A stretch of DNA of 26,996 nucleotides from EsbW-18 sp964608145 (GCA_964608145.1 CAZSMD010000006.1:1-26996), one strand, 5' to 3'. Counted from the stretch's first letter, positions 6,511-13,238 are shown. Made by a program: numbers and translations. Notes: generated from the letters alone by a model not told the origin.

Positions 6511-7683
6511 TTACAGGTGGGCTTTGAGGTACGTCACTACCTTTGAGATAGGGATGCTTTCCTGGCGGCTGTCGTCGGCGTGACGAATCATAACTGTACC
6601 GTCGAGAACCTCTTTGTGGCCGACGATAAGGAGGAACGGAACGCCCGACGTTTTTGCACGCTCAAGCTGATCGGCGATGCTGTTTTGGTGGAATGCGCAC
6701 GATGCCCGGATGTGTGATTCGCGCAGCATCTCGGTCAGCTTCAGGCTTCGGATTTTTGCGGGGATGCCCGCGTGAATGACGTGCACATTGATGCGCACAC
6801 GTTTCTGCTTCGGCCTGAATGCTTCCCGCACGGTGTGGGTGTTGAGGTCAAATGTCACATTGATTGCAGGGATGCTGCGGCGAATGCCGATTTTTTTGGC
6901 GAGCTGGTCATACCGTTCGCCCCAGGCAACCACGTCTGTTGCCGCGTCGCCCTCGGGGTGTTTTTTCGGCGTATGAAATTTAAAGAGCGTGCGCGTCGCG
7001 TAATGCTCGCTGCCGACGAAGTACGGATCAACAGAGTAGGGGAGTTCGAACGATTCAAGATACTCAAGCACCTCTTTGAAATGCTGCTTGCTTTGTTCGG
7101 TCAAAAAGTTGAGCGACTGTGGTGCATCCGCGCGGAGCGCGGCGCAGGCGGCATGTGTGCAGCGGAGCGGTGCGAAAGGACTCCGTCGGAACGCATCGCG
7201 GCATTCCGGGTCGAGGTCGTTCATGTGTGATCTGAAGTGTGATGCAATCGCTTGTCCAAATGATGCAAGCGATTCTTTGCCGCCGACGGTATTGATAGTC
7301 ACCGACGGTTCCTTAAAGCCGTATTCGCGGAGAATAGACTGCGTTGTCTGAAAGAGCAATCCTTCAGCGGAGCTTTCCCGGTCGCCGATGATTTCAAGGC
7401 GAAGCTCAAGTTTGTTTTTGTACGGAACTTTCCGTGTGTGCGCGATGCGGAGTACGCCTTCAGGAAGCGCGTCAGCCGAAGCTTCAAAGAGTTTGAGCGC
7501 CGCAACATGGTGTTCGGGGCACACACAATCGGTCGCGTGTTTCCGGTCAAGCGCCTCAACCCGCAGAGGGGGAACAAAGGTAAAACCGTACGCTTCCGCG
7601 ACATCGAGAGCTTTCTTGAGCTCGCCTTCGTAGGCATAGTCTGAGGTCAACGGTGATCGCACTGTGCGAGGAAGCGTACGCAT
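6511..7683 (-). CDS. Divergent histidyl-tRNA synthetase-like class II protein
   Basis: The 390-residue protein aligns by eye with HisRS over its length. LDPECRDAFRRSPF (about 157-170) matches the conserved LDE.C..R....PLR block that follows the catalytic motifs. GERYDQL (255-261) matches GGRYDGL. Residues 296-390 form an HGTP-type anticodon-binding domain. However, the catalytic signatures are changed: the motif 2 counterpart (80-101, with HTRKVPYKNKLELRLEI) lacks the usual FRxER pattern, the histidine-binding RGLDYY.RTVFE is VGSEHYATRTLFKF (223-236), and motif 3 (271-281) lacks the G.GxER form. It could be the genome's working but divergent HisRS, or a paralogue with another role. It begins 9 nt after the lepB stop. 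Confidence 0.7.
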   Translation of the reverse strand: MRTLPRTVRSPLTSDYAYEGELKKALDVAEAYGFTFVPPLRVEALDRKHATDCVCPEHHVAALKLFEASADALPEGVLRIAHTRKVPYKNKLELRLEIIGDRESSAEGLLFQTTQSILREYGFKEPSVTINTVGGKESLASFGQAIASHFRSHMNDLDPECRDAFRRSPFAPLRCTHAACAALRADAPQSLNFLTEQSKQHFKEVLEYLESFELPYSVDPYFVGSEHYATRTLFKFHTPKKHPEGDAATDVVAWGERYDQLAKKIGIRRSIPAINVTFDLNTHTVREAFRPKQKRVRINVHVIHAGIPAKIRSLKLTEMLRESHIRASCAFHQNSIADQLERAKTSGVPFLLIVGHKEVLDGTVMIRHADDSRQESIPISKVVTYLKAHL

Positions 7684-7692
7684 ACGTGAATA

Positions 7693-8298
7693 TTAGTTTT
7701 CGTTAGTAACGGTGTTGAGGTAACGATGCTCGCCGGGGAACAAATCAAACCGGTTAACCGGGAGCAAACGGATAAGCGCGCGTCCGATGATGAAATCGTT
7801 CTTGAGAGGTCCCCAGATGCGCGAGTCAGAGCTGGCAGCGCGGTTATCTCCCATGACAAAATACTCGTCCTCGGCAAGTTTCATGCGGAGCGTATTCTTG
7901 TTTTCAAGATTAAGGTAGGTCTCGTCGAGAAGAAATCCTTCCGGATACGCATCGTTGATGATACGAATTTCCGAATCCTTCATGTCGACGGTTTCTCCGG
8001 GAAGACCGATGATTCGTTTGATGAAGAACTTGGAAGGGTCTTGGGGAAAGCGGAAGATAATGACATCGCCGCGTTTCGGGTCTTCAAAGCGGTACGAAAC
8101 CTCGTCCACGACAAGGTATTCTCCGTTTGCAAATGTCGGATCCATCGATGCTCCGCTGACGATAAACGGCTGTGCCACGTAGAGTCGGATGGGGAGCACA
8201 ACAAAAACAGCGATGAGGACGAAACGAATGACTTCAGAAAAGAAAGTTGTGTGCGAAACAGTTTTTTGTTCCGCGTTTTCTGAGAAGTGTTCATTCAT
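7693..8298 (-). CDS. lepB: Signal peptidase I
   Basis: This membrane-bound serine protease removes signal peptides from exported proteins. The 201-residue protein (from ATG 8298) has one N-terminal membrane segment, VIRFVLIAVFVVLPIRLYV. The catalytic serine is in SGASMDPTF (S51), the general-base lysine is in FFIKRIIG (K94), and the box E motif is MGDNRAASSDSR. The reading frame is open to 8364, but the promoter at 8318-8346 starts transcription downstream of that codon, which fixes the start at 8298. The gene heads a leftward run with the HisRS-like gene and probably rpsU and ybeY. Confidence 0.93.
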   Translation of the reverse strand: MNEHFSENAEQKTVSHTTFFSEVIRFVLIAVFVVLPIRLYVAQPFIVSGASMDPTFANGEYLVVDEVSYRFEDPKRGDVIIFRFPQDPSKFFIKRIIGLPGETVDMKDSEIRIINDAYPEGFLLDETYLNLENKNTLRMKLAEDEYFVMGDNRAASSDSRIWGPLKNDFIIGRALIRLLPVNRFDLFPGEHRYLNTVTNEN

Positions 8299-8317
8299 AT
8301 CGGTATGTGTTGGTGCT

Positions 8318-8346
8318 ATTGTACGGCGCACACTCCCTTGACGCAA
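8318..8346 (-). promoter_or_regulatory. lepB promoter
   Basis: On the minus strand a -35 box TTGCGT (8341-8346) is followed after 17 bp by TACAAT (8318-8323). Transcription would start near 8311, giving a leader of about 13 nt before ATG 8298. Confidence 0.6.
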
Positions 8347-8376
8347 GAAGAAAGAGTGTGTCACAACAAAAATGAA

Positions 8377-8399
8377 GACGTAAGAAGTAGGACGTAAGA
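8377..8399 (+). repeat. Short direct repeat, two 9-mers 14 bp apart
   Basis: GACGTAAGA occurs at 8377-8385 and 8391-8399 with AGTAG between. The 9-mer/5-nt/9-mer layout is the same as in the arrays around the four-helix-bundle gene, although the unit sequence differs. A partial inverse match, TTTTACGTC, lies at 8446-8454. Confidence 0.5.
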
Positions 8400-8416
8400 C
8401 ATATCTGTAACACTTC

Positions 8417-8460
8417 TGGTATACTGCCTCTGTTACTGGTTACCTTTTACGTCGTATATT
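8417..8460 (+). promoter_or_regulatory. Candidate pth promoter elements
   Basis: Two -10-like elements occur: an extended TGG-TATACT at 8417-8425, which would give a leader of about 36 nt, and TATATT at 8455-8460, which ends 7 nt before the pth ATG and would give a leaderless message. Neither has a good -35. Confidence 0.4.
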
Positions 8461-8467
8461 TCTGCAT

Positions 8468-9064
8468 ATGAAATATCTCATTGTCGGTTTGGGAAATCCC
8501 GGGGCAGAATATGAGTACACGCGTCACAATGTCGGGCGCATGTCTGCGGAGCGTATAGCGAAAGAAGCAGATGCGCCGGCGTTTAAAGCCGATAAGGGCT
8601 CGCATGCAATGCTTGCACAGGGAAAAATGGGGAAAGGGAGCCTGGTTATAGCGCTCCCCGACACCTTTATGAATCTCTCCGGCAAAACGGTGTCGTATTT
8701 GGTAAAGACAAAAGCAATTCCCGCGGAGCGCGTGGTGGTTATTCACGACGACCTTGATTTGCCGTTCGGCACACTGAAGCTTTCTTTCGGCAGGGGATCG
8801 GGCGGTCACCGTGGTGTTGAGTCGGTCATTAAAGCGCTGAAGACAAATGAATTTGTGCGCATTCGCGTCGGTGTGTGCCCGACAACGCCGTCCGGAAAAG
8901 TGCGCAAGCCTGCGGGGGAAGAAAAAATAAAAGATTTTCTGCTCGGTGATTTCAAAAAGGCGGAAGACCCGACGCTCAAAAAAGTGCTGAAACGTGCGGC
9001 GGAGGCAGTTGAAATTCTTGTGAACGAGGGACGCCCCGCCGCGATGACGGAATGCAATCAATAG
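8468..9064 (+). CDS. pth: Peptidyl-tRNA hydrolase
   Basis: Pth frees tRNA from peptides dropped by stalled ribosomes. The 198-residue protein has the whole bacterial signature set: GLGNPGAEYEYTRHNVG with N10 and the catalytic H20, TFMNLSG with N69, IHDDLDLPFG with D94/D95, and GSGGHRGVESV at about 110-120. Length is normal. It is divergent from lepB and no Shine-Dalgarno site is seen before the ATG. A new promoter follows it for the small-gene operon. Confidence 0.97.
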   Translation: MKYLIVGLGNPGAEYEYTRHNVGRMSAERIAKEADAPAFKADKGSHAMLAQGKMGKGSLVIALPDTFMNLSGKTVSYLVKTKAIPAERVVVIHDDLDLPFGTLKLSFGRGSGGHRGVESVIKALKTNEFVRIRVGVCPTTPSGKVRKPAGEEKIKDFLLGDFKKAEDPTLKKVLKRAAEAVEILVNEGRPAAMTECNQ

Positions 9065-9104
9065 ATACGAGTCATGGAATACAACGTGCGAGGTAACCAT
9101 GCCG

Positions 9105-9133
9105 TTGACTCGGTCGGGTTGTTCTTGTAAAGT
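9105..9133 (+). promoter_or_regulatory. Promoter of the two-gene small operon
   Basis: TTGACT (9105-9110) and TAAAGT (9128-9133) are separated by exactly 17 bp. The start site would be near 9140, about 30 nt before ATG 9170. Confidence 0.75.
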
Positions 9134-9169
9134 CCTGTCAGAACGTAGCGCTCTTACAGGAGGAAAGCG

Positions 9170-9358
9170 ATGAGCAAACTGCCGTGTGGTCACCGTAAGG
9201 GGACCAGAATCCACACAATCATCCCGGAGGACCGCGGAGAAAGTCCGTTTGAGCGGGAGGTCTGTGCGGTCTGCGAGCGATGGGTGGGTGATCACCCCGC
9301 GCCGATGTCTCGGGAAGATGCGAAGAACGATGGCGCTCCAGCGGAGGTACGGTCATGA
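9170..9358 (+). CDS. Small protein with CxH and CxxC motifs, function unknown
   Basis: The 62-residue product is not recognised. It starts MSKLPCGHRKGTR and holds CAVC at residues 32-35, so C6, H8, C32 and C35 could together bind one zinc ion. The rest is charged and soluble. Translation signals are unusually good: AGGAGG at 9158-9163 is 6 nt before the ATG. The stop codon overlaps the next start in an ATGA, so the two are translationally coupled. Promoter and terminator enclose just these two genes. Confidence 0.65.
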   Translation: MSKLPCGHRKGTRIHTIIPEDRGESPFEREVCAVCERWVGDHPAPMSREDAKNDGAPAEVRS

Positions 9359-9651
9359 GAATTCTCGTGGTCACCGCGGCGGTCTACTTCTTCATGCTTT
9401 ACGCGGCGTTGCTCGTGCACCATGCTCTCGATCTGTTCTTCGGGCACACGAAGCTCGAGTTCCGCGACTGGCTTCCGACGCAGTTCACAAGCGGCGACAT
9501 CCGTTCCGTCGCGCTAGGACTCAATATGCCGATGCTGTGGGCGCGTGTGGCGGAACGCATCATCACCTTTGGTGAGACGACGCTCAAGGAATGTCCGCAA
9601 GAAGAGTCCACGCTCTCGCTCGATGATACAGTTGATTTTCCGTACCCGTGA
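9355..9651 (+). CDS. Small single-pass membrane protein, function unknown
   Basis: The 98-residue product is not recognised. One membrane helix spans about residues 3-24 (VVTAAVYFFMLYAALLVHHAL), followed by a polar domain with FRDWLPTQFTSGDIRSVALGL and an acidic C-terminal tail. It may be a membrane-anchored partner of the upstream putative zinc protein, because the genes overlap by 4 nt. A strong terminator follows within 11 nt. Confidence 0.6.
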   Translation: MRILVVTAAVYFFMLYAALLVHHALDLFFGHTKLEFRDWLPTQFTSGDIRSVALGLNMPMLWARVAERIITFGETTLKECPQEESTLSLDDTVDFPYP

Positions 9652-9661
9652 GATACCACAA

Positions 9662-9701
9662 GGGCCTCGTCCGTTTCCGGACGAGGCCCGCTTCTGTTTT
9701 T
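9662..9701 (+). terminator. Strong intrinsic terminator of the small operon
   Basis: A perfect 12-bp stem GGGCCTCGTCCG/CGGACGAGGCCC with loop TTTC is followed by GCTTCTG and TTTTT. It sits between two converging units. On the minus strand there is no T-run after it, so it mainly serves the + strand operon. Confidence 0.9.
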
Positions 9702-10836
9702 ATTTCTTTCCTGCGAATGACAGTGTCATGCGCTGGTCCTTCGGATCAAAGAGATTGATTTTGAAGGAATATGTTTTGCCGAGTTCCAAAGTCTCGCGGA
9801 GTTTCTCCGTCGATTCGAATTCAGAGACATGGACGAGTCCTGCGACACCCTCTTCAATTGAGGCGAGCGCACCGTGCTTGTTGTATTTGATGACAACCGC
9901 TTCAACCGTGTCATCCTTGGCATACTTCTTTGCCGCTTCAACCCACGGGTTCGGTTTCAATGCTTTGATGGAGAGGGAAATCTTGCCGTCTTTCACTTCA
10001 ATAACTTTCACGCGTACTTTTTCTCCGACAGTGAAGAGCTTGTGCGGGTCTTCAACGAGGCCCCAGTCAAGTTCCGAAATGTGCGCGAGACCCTCAAGTC
10101 CGTCTTCAACCTTAATGAAGACACCGAAGTCGACGATGCCTGTAACCACGCCGTCAAGTTCATCACCGACTGCATATTTGCCGACGAGTTCCTGCTTTTC
10201 TTTTTGATCGCCGCCTTTCTCAGAGAAGATAAGCTTTCCTTCTTTCGGATCTGCGGTAATGATTTGTACGGCAAGCGTTTGGCCGACGAGTTTCTGGAGT
10301 TCGACGAGGATGCGGTCTTTGTCGCCGCCGTCAACGCGCGGGTAGTGGTCAGTGTTCAACTGTGACGCAGGCAAGAATCCTGAAATGCCCTGCCAGTCCA
10401 AAATGAGGCCGCCTTTGTTTGCCTCGGAAACGAGGACGTTGAACTGCCTCTTTTCCCGAACCGCTTTTTCCGCTTCACCCCAGACAATTGCCTGGCGGGC
10501 TTCTTTGAGCGAGAGCTCGGTGTAGCCGTCTGCGTTTTCTGCGTCGACAACCGTCGCGGTCACTTCGTCACCAATCGCGATGTTGCGTACGATGTCGCGC
10601 GCGTTCATGTACTCGCGTCCGTAAATGATACCGGTACCGAACGGATGAATATCGACAAAAATTGACGATTTGTGAATCGCAATAACACGGCCTTCGATGA
10701 TATCTCCTGCAACCGGGCGCTGTTTGGTCTGCGCGAGGTAGGTGTTCATGAGCTTGTCGCTCTTTTTTGCTTTTTGCTCGGCCTCTTCCTCAGAGAGTTC
10801 TTCGTCGATGCGTTCGATGGTGGTTGTATCGGTCAT
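9700..10836 (-). CDS. rpsA: Ribosomal protein bS1-like, four S1 domains
   Basis: The 378-residue product (from ATG 10836, MTDTTTIERIDEE) has an acidic N-terminus and four S1 RNA-binding repeats. They begin near GDIIEGRVIAIHKSSIFVDI, QFNVLVSEANKGGLILDW, GDELDGVVTGIVDFGVFIKV and DTVEAVVIKYNKHGALASI. S1 brings mRNA to the 30S subunit, which matters especially for messages with weak or absent Shine-Dalgarno sites. The number of domains is smaller than the six of E. coli but common in other phyla. A reading frame open to 10881 would add 15 residues without S1 character. The leader contains several hairpins that could support autoregulation. Confidence 0.93.
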   Translation of the reverse strand: MTDTTTIERIDEELSEEEAEQKAKKSDKLMNTYLAQTKQRPVAGDIIEGRVIAIHKSSIFVDIHPFGTGIIYGREYMNARDIVRNIAIGDEVTATVVDAENADGYTELSLKEARQAIVWGEAEKAVREKRQFNVLVSEANKGGLILDWQGISGFLPASQLNTDHYPRVDGGDKDRILVELQKLVGQTLAVQIITADPKEGKLIFSEKGGDQKEKQELVGKYAVGDELDGVVTGIVDFGVFIKVEDGLEGLAHISELDWGLVEDPHKLFTVGEKVRVKVIEVKDGKISLSIKALKPNPWVEAAKKYAKDDTVEAVVIKYNKHGALASIEEGVAGLVHVSEFESTEKLRETLELGKTYSFKINLFDPKDQRMTLSFAGKK

Positions 10837-10957
10837 ATTATGTTTTGAAAATGAAAAAATGGGCGCACATGCCCCACACATTCCGTCATGCGACGTGGAT
10901 TGTATTGGGCTTGTTGCGGGGCGCCTTTGCGCCCTGCGTGGGTTAAGTAATATCGCC
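10837..10957. other. rpsA upstream region with hairpins
   Basis: No gene is supported here. GGGCGC-CTTT-GCGCCC (about 10919-10934) and GGGC/GCCC at 10861-10874 form hairpins that would lie in the rpsA leader. A possible minus-strand promoter, TTGCAA then CACACT, lies further upstream near 10970-11005 and would give a leader of more than 100 nt. This is weak evidence. Confidence 0.35.
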
Positions 10958-10995
10958 CTGTGGCGACAGGGGATAGTGTGCCACAGAAGTTTTTT
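10958..10995 (+). terminator. Terminator-like hairpin on the + strand with an alternative stem
   Basis: CTGTGGC (10958-10964) pairs with GCCACAG (10980-10986) and six T follow at 10990-10995. A competing hairpin CCCTGT-GGCG-ACAGGG (10956-10971) shares bases with it. No + strand gene is seen upstream, so either an unrecognised small RNA ends here or the fold acts in the opposite strand's rpsA leader. Confidence 0.5.
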
Positions 10996-11014
10996 CTTTG
11001 CAACGGCAGAAGGG

Positions 11015-11043
11015 TTGACTATAATCCACTTTTGTGCTTAAAT
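11015..11043 (+). promoter_or_regulatory. Promoter of the exported/membrane protein gene
   Basis: TTGACT (11015-11020) and TTAAAT (11038-11043) are separated by 17 bp. The transcript would begin near 11050 and carry a leader of about 65 nt. Confidence 0.55.
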
Positions 11044-11115
11044 ACCCTGGAATAGTTCCTCACATCACCCATACGTAACGAATTAGGTTATACGAAGTGA
11101 AACGGAGGGAAAATC

Positions 11116-11937
11116 ATGTTCCGGAACATCATTCTGGCTGTCCTCGTCGTTCTGTCGGTCGGGTGCGCGTCCGCGCGCATCACGACCCCCGTGGCGGAGT
11201 CGGTCATCCCCGAGATGCCCGTCCCGCCGATGCAGCAGGAGATCGCCATGCCGGCGGAGCCGCTCGCACTCAACGAAGAGGCGAGCGAAGTTCCCGCGGA
11301 GCCCATGCCGGCTCTTCACGAGTACAGCGACGAGCTGTACGAAGAGCTCATCCCGAAGATGGAATCGGCTGAGGCGCCGACGCCGAAACCTGTCTCCGTT
11401 TCGGAGAAGAAGCAGTCCGCTGCCGTCACCTCGACGCAGGAAGCGGCAGTTGCGCCTTCACCAGTTCCGACGGAAAAGACGGAGCCTGTTATCCGCGCGG
11501 CGGAAAAGGAAAAGATTTTCGCAGACACGGAGCAGGCCGCGCCGGCGCCGGTGGCTTCTAGCCATCAGGACAACATCAGTTCGTCGAGGTTTTCCCTGAT
11601 CGGGGCACTCGTCTTCGTCATCGCCGGTTGTGCTCTCTGGATCGCGCATCTTCACAGGAAGATACGGGTAGAGAGAATCGCGGCCGCGCAACATCTCCGG
11701 GAAATCGATGATCTTCGCGGGCGAATTCTCGCCCAAAAGCGGGAAGATGCCAAACACGAAACTCTCTCGCCCCCCAACCTTCATCGGGGGGTTCTCAAGG
11801 AATTTCAGAAACCGGGCGAGCGGCGAAGTTCGCCGCGCACGCCCCGGAAGAAGGTATCTAAAACGGCGGCAGAGAAGCCGCCTGATGCAGAGACCGGGAG
11901 TCCTCACAAGAAGGGCGAGAACGAAGCGGTTCACTAA
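11116..11937 (+). CDS. Unknown Pro/Ala/Glu-rich exported or membrane protein
   Basis: The 273-residue product is not recognised. An N-terminal signal region (residues 1-16) ends in LSVGC, which fits a permissive lipobox with C17, so it may be a lipoprotein. A long low-complexity part rich in proline, alanine and glutamate follows to about residue 155. A second membrane helix lies at about 160-178 (LIGALVFVIAGCALWIA), then a short charged coil and a strongly basic tail with RRSSPRTPRKK. The topology would place the acidic part outside and the basic tail inside. GGAGGG at 11104-11109 is 6 nt before the ATG, and a 17-bp-spaced promoter precedes it. The gene stands alone. Confidence 0.7.
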   Translation: MFRNIILAVLVVLSVGCASARITTPVAESVIPEMPVPPMQQEIAMPAEPLALNEEASEVPAEPMPALHEYSDELYEELIPKMESAEAPTPKPVSVSEKKQSAAVTSTQEAAVAPSPVPTEKTEPVIRAAEKEKIFADTEQAAPAPVASSHQDNISSSRFSLIGALVFVIAGCALWIAHLHRKIRVERIAAAQHLREIDDLRGRILAQKREDAKHETLSPPNLHRGVLKEFQKPGERRSSPRTPRKKVSKTAAEKPPDAETGSPHKKGENEAVH

Positions 11938-11943
11938 GCGTCC

Positions 11944-11965
11944 GCCGGGAACGTTTCATCCCGGC
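11944..11965 (+). terminator. Hairpin after the exported protein gene
   Basis: GCCGGGA and TCCCGGC form a perfect 7-bp stem with an 8-nt loop just after the stop codon. ATAAAAATTCG follows instead of a T-run, so it may be a weak terminator or a 3'-protecting hairpin. Confidence 0.4.
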
Positions 11966-11981
11966 ATAAAAATTCGTTCAC

Positions 11982-12004
11982 GGGAGGTGATGTGTATGCG
12001 ATAG
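11982..12004 (+). other. Near-perfect Shine-Dalgarno site followed by a two-codon frame (ATG CGA TAG)
   Basis: GGGAGGTGA (11982-11990) is fully complementary to the usual 3' end of 16S rRNA. It is 5 nt before ATG (11996), which is followed by CGA and the TAG stop. A hairpin with a TTCG loop and then a terminator follow. It could be a minigene, a leader site or the remnant of a deleted gene. It is too short to call a CDS. Confidence 0.35.
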
Positions 12005-12029
12005 CGCGCCTTCGGGCGCAAGAAACAAA

Positions 12030-12064
12030 GACCGTGGAAAGGGTGAAACCCCTCACGGTCTTTT
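12030..12064. terminator. Bidirectional terminator between the exported protein gene and cysS
   Basis: GACCGTG (12030-12036) pairs with CACGGTC (12054-12060), with an inner GGG/CCC pairing. TTTT follows on the + strand and TTTGTTTC on the - strand. It lies between two converging genes and can serve both. Confidence 0.85.
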
Positions 12065-12065
12065 A

Positions 12066-13238
12066 TTATTTTCTAGATATTTTCTGCCCCTCGGGTGTGT
12101 CTTTCACTGCAAATCCTTTTTCCTCAATTTCTTTCCGGAGCGTGTCGGCCATATCCCAATGCTTTGCCTCACGTGCAAGCTCACGGCGATGCAGTAATTC
12201 TTTTACATCACCAGGAATCACCAATGTTTCTTTTTCATCAAGCTTTAATCCGAGCACCGCATCCCACGCAAGAATTGTCGCTTTTTTATTTTCTTCCTTC
12301 ACGTCTTCATCGCGGATGAGATCCCAGATCAGAGAAATTGCCTTCGGCGTGTTGAGATCATCTCCAACGGCTGCACGAAACTCGGCGTCATACGCGGTAT
12401 CAAGCACTCCGCCGTCTGGCATCTCGGCGAGTCGGTTTTTCAGTTTTTCGTACGCGGTTTGCGCGCCGGTAAGCGCCTCCCAAGAGAAGTTAACGGGCGA
12501 GCGGTAGTGCGCGGTCAAAAGCCAGTAGCGGTAGGAGAGCGGTGCGATGTTGTGCTCGGAGAGCGCGGGGAGCGTGAGCGCATTGCCGGCTGACTTTGCA
12601 ATTTTTTCCTCATCAATGGTGAGAAATGCGTTGTGCATCCAGAAGCGGGAGAACGGTTTTCCGGTTGCGTTTTCCGACTGCGCAATTTCGTTGTTGTGGT
12701 GGACGGGGATGTGGTCGATGCCGCCGGTGTGAATATCAAATGACTCGCCGAGGTACTTCATCGACATCGCCGAACACTCAATGTGCCAGCCGGGAAATCC
12801 TTTTCCCCACGGGCTTTCCCAGCCAAGCTCCGGATTAAATTTCCAGAGCGCAAAATCGCGCGGACCGCGTTTGTGCGAGATGTCGGCGTCCTCACGCACG
12901 TCAGAGAGGGGAGTGAGCCCGCCGAGGCGCCCGTAGTGCGGATCTTTTGCGGTGTCAAAGTACACGCCGTCGCCCTCAATAACATACGTAAATCCTTTTT
13001 CCTCAAGCCGGCGGATGATGTCGATTTGTTCGGGAATGTGGTCNNNNNNNNNNNNNNNNNNNNNNNNNNNNNNNNNNNNNNNNNNNNNNNNNNNNNNNNN
13101 NNNNNNNNNNNNNNNNNNNNNNNNNNNNNNNNNNNNNNNNNNNCCGCAGTTGTACATGGTGACCCGAGGCGGTTCGAGCGGTTCAAAATTCTGGGGCTTC
13201 CTCCCGAGCGTGTTAAAAAATGTAAGTGATGCTGCCAT
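12066..13238 (-). CDS. cysS: Cysteinyl-tRNA synthetase, interrupted by an assembly gap
   Basis: CysRS charges tRNA-Cys. The N-terminal FFNTLGRKPQNFEPLEPPRVTMYNC is followed by the gap, which removes the HIGH region and first zinc ligand area. After the gap the typical blocks appear in order: GVYFDTAKDPHYGRLGGL, FPGWHIECSAMS with the zinc-binding cysteine, DIHTGGIDHIPVHHNNEIAQSE, and KIAKSAGN, which is the KMSKS loop. Compared with E. coli CysRS about 95 residues are missing between MYNC and DHIPEQ, while 100 N equal only about 33, so the true gap is probably near 290 nt. It is divergent from the S41 protease gene, with 44 bp between start codons. Confidence 0.95.
   Translation of the reverse strand: MAASLTFFNTLGRKPQNFEPLEPPRVTMYNCXXXXXXXXXXXXXXXXXXXXXXXXXXXXXXXXXXDHIPEQIDIIRRLEEKGFTYVIEGDGVYFDTAKDPHYGRLGGLTPLSDVREDADISHKRGPRDFALWKFNPELGWESPWGKGFPGWHIECSAMSMKYLGESFDIHTGGIDHIPVHHNNEIAQSENATGKPFSRFWMHNAFLTIDEEKIAKSAGNALTLPALSEHNIAPLSYRYWLLTAHYRSPVNFSWEALTGAQTAYEKLKNRLAEMPDGGVLDTAYDAEFRAAVGDDLNTPKAISLIWDLIRDEDVKEENKKATILAWDAVLGLKLDEKETLVIPGDVKELLHRRELAREAKHWDMADTLRKEIEEKGFAVKDTPEGQKISRK
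13044..13143. other. Assembly gap of 100 N inside cysS
   Basis: Exactly 100 N, a standard placeholder. The family comparison for cysS suggests that more sequence than this is missing. Confidence 0.99.

Noticed and set aside
8447..9295. 282-residue leftward frame opposite pth
   Set aside because: It is the complement of a clear peptidyl-tRNA hydrolase gene and has the Arg/His/Cys-rich look of a shadow frame.
11764..11790. CCCCCC...GGGGGG hairpin
   Set aside because: It is inside the coding sequence at 11116-11937 and has no T-run. It may be only a consequence of codon choice.
11992..12507. GTG-initiated + strand frame after the ribosome-binding site at 11982
   Set aside because: The GTG is only 1 nt after the Shine-Dalgarno sequence, and the frame passes through the terminator and then along the complement of cysS.
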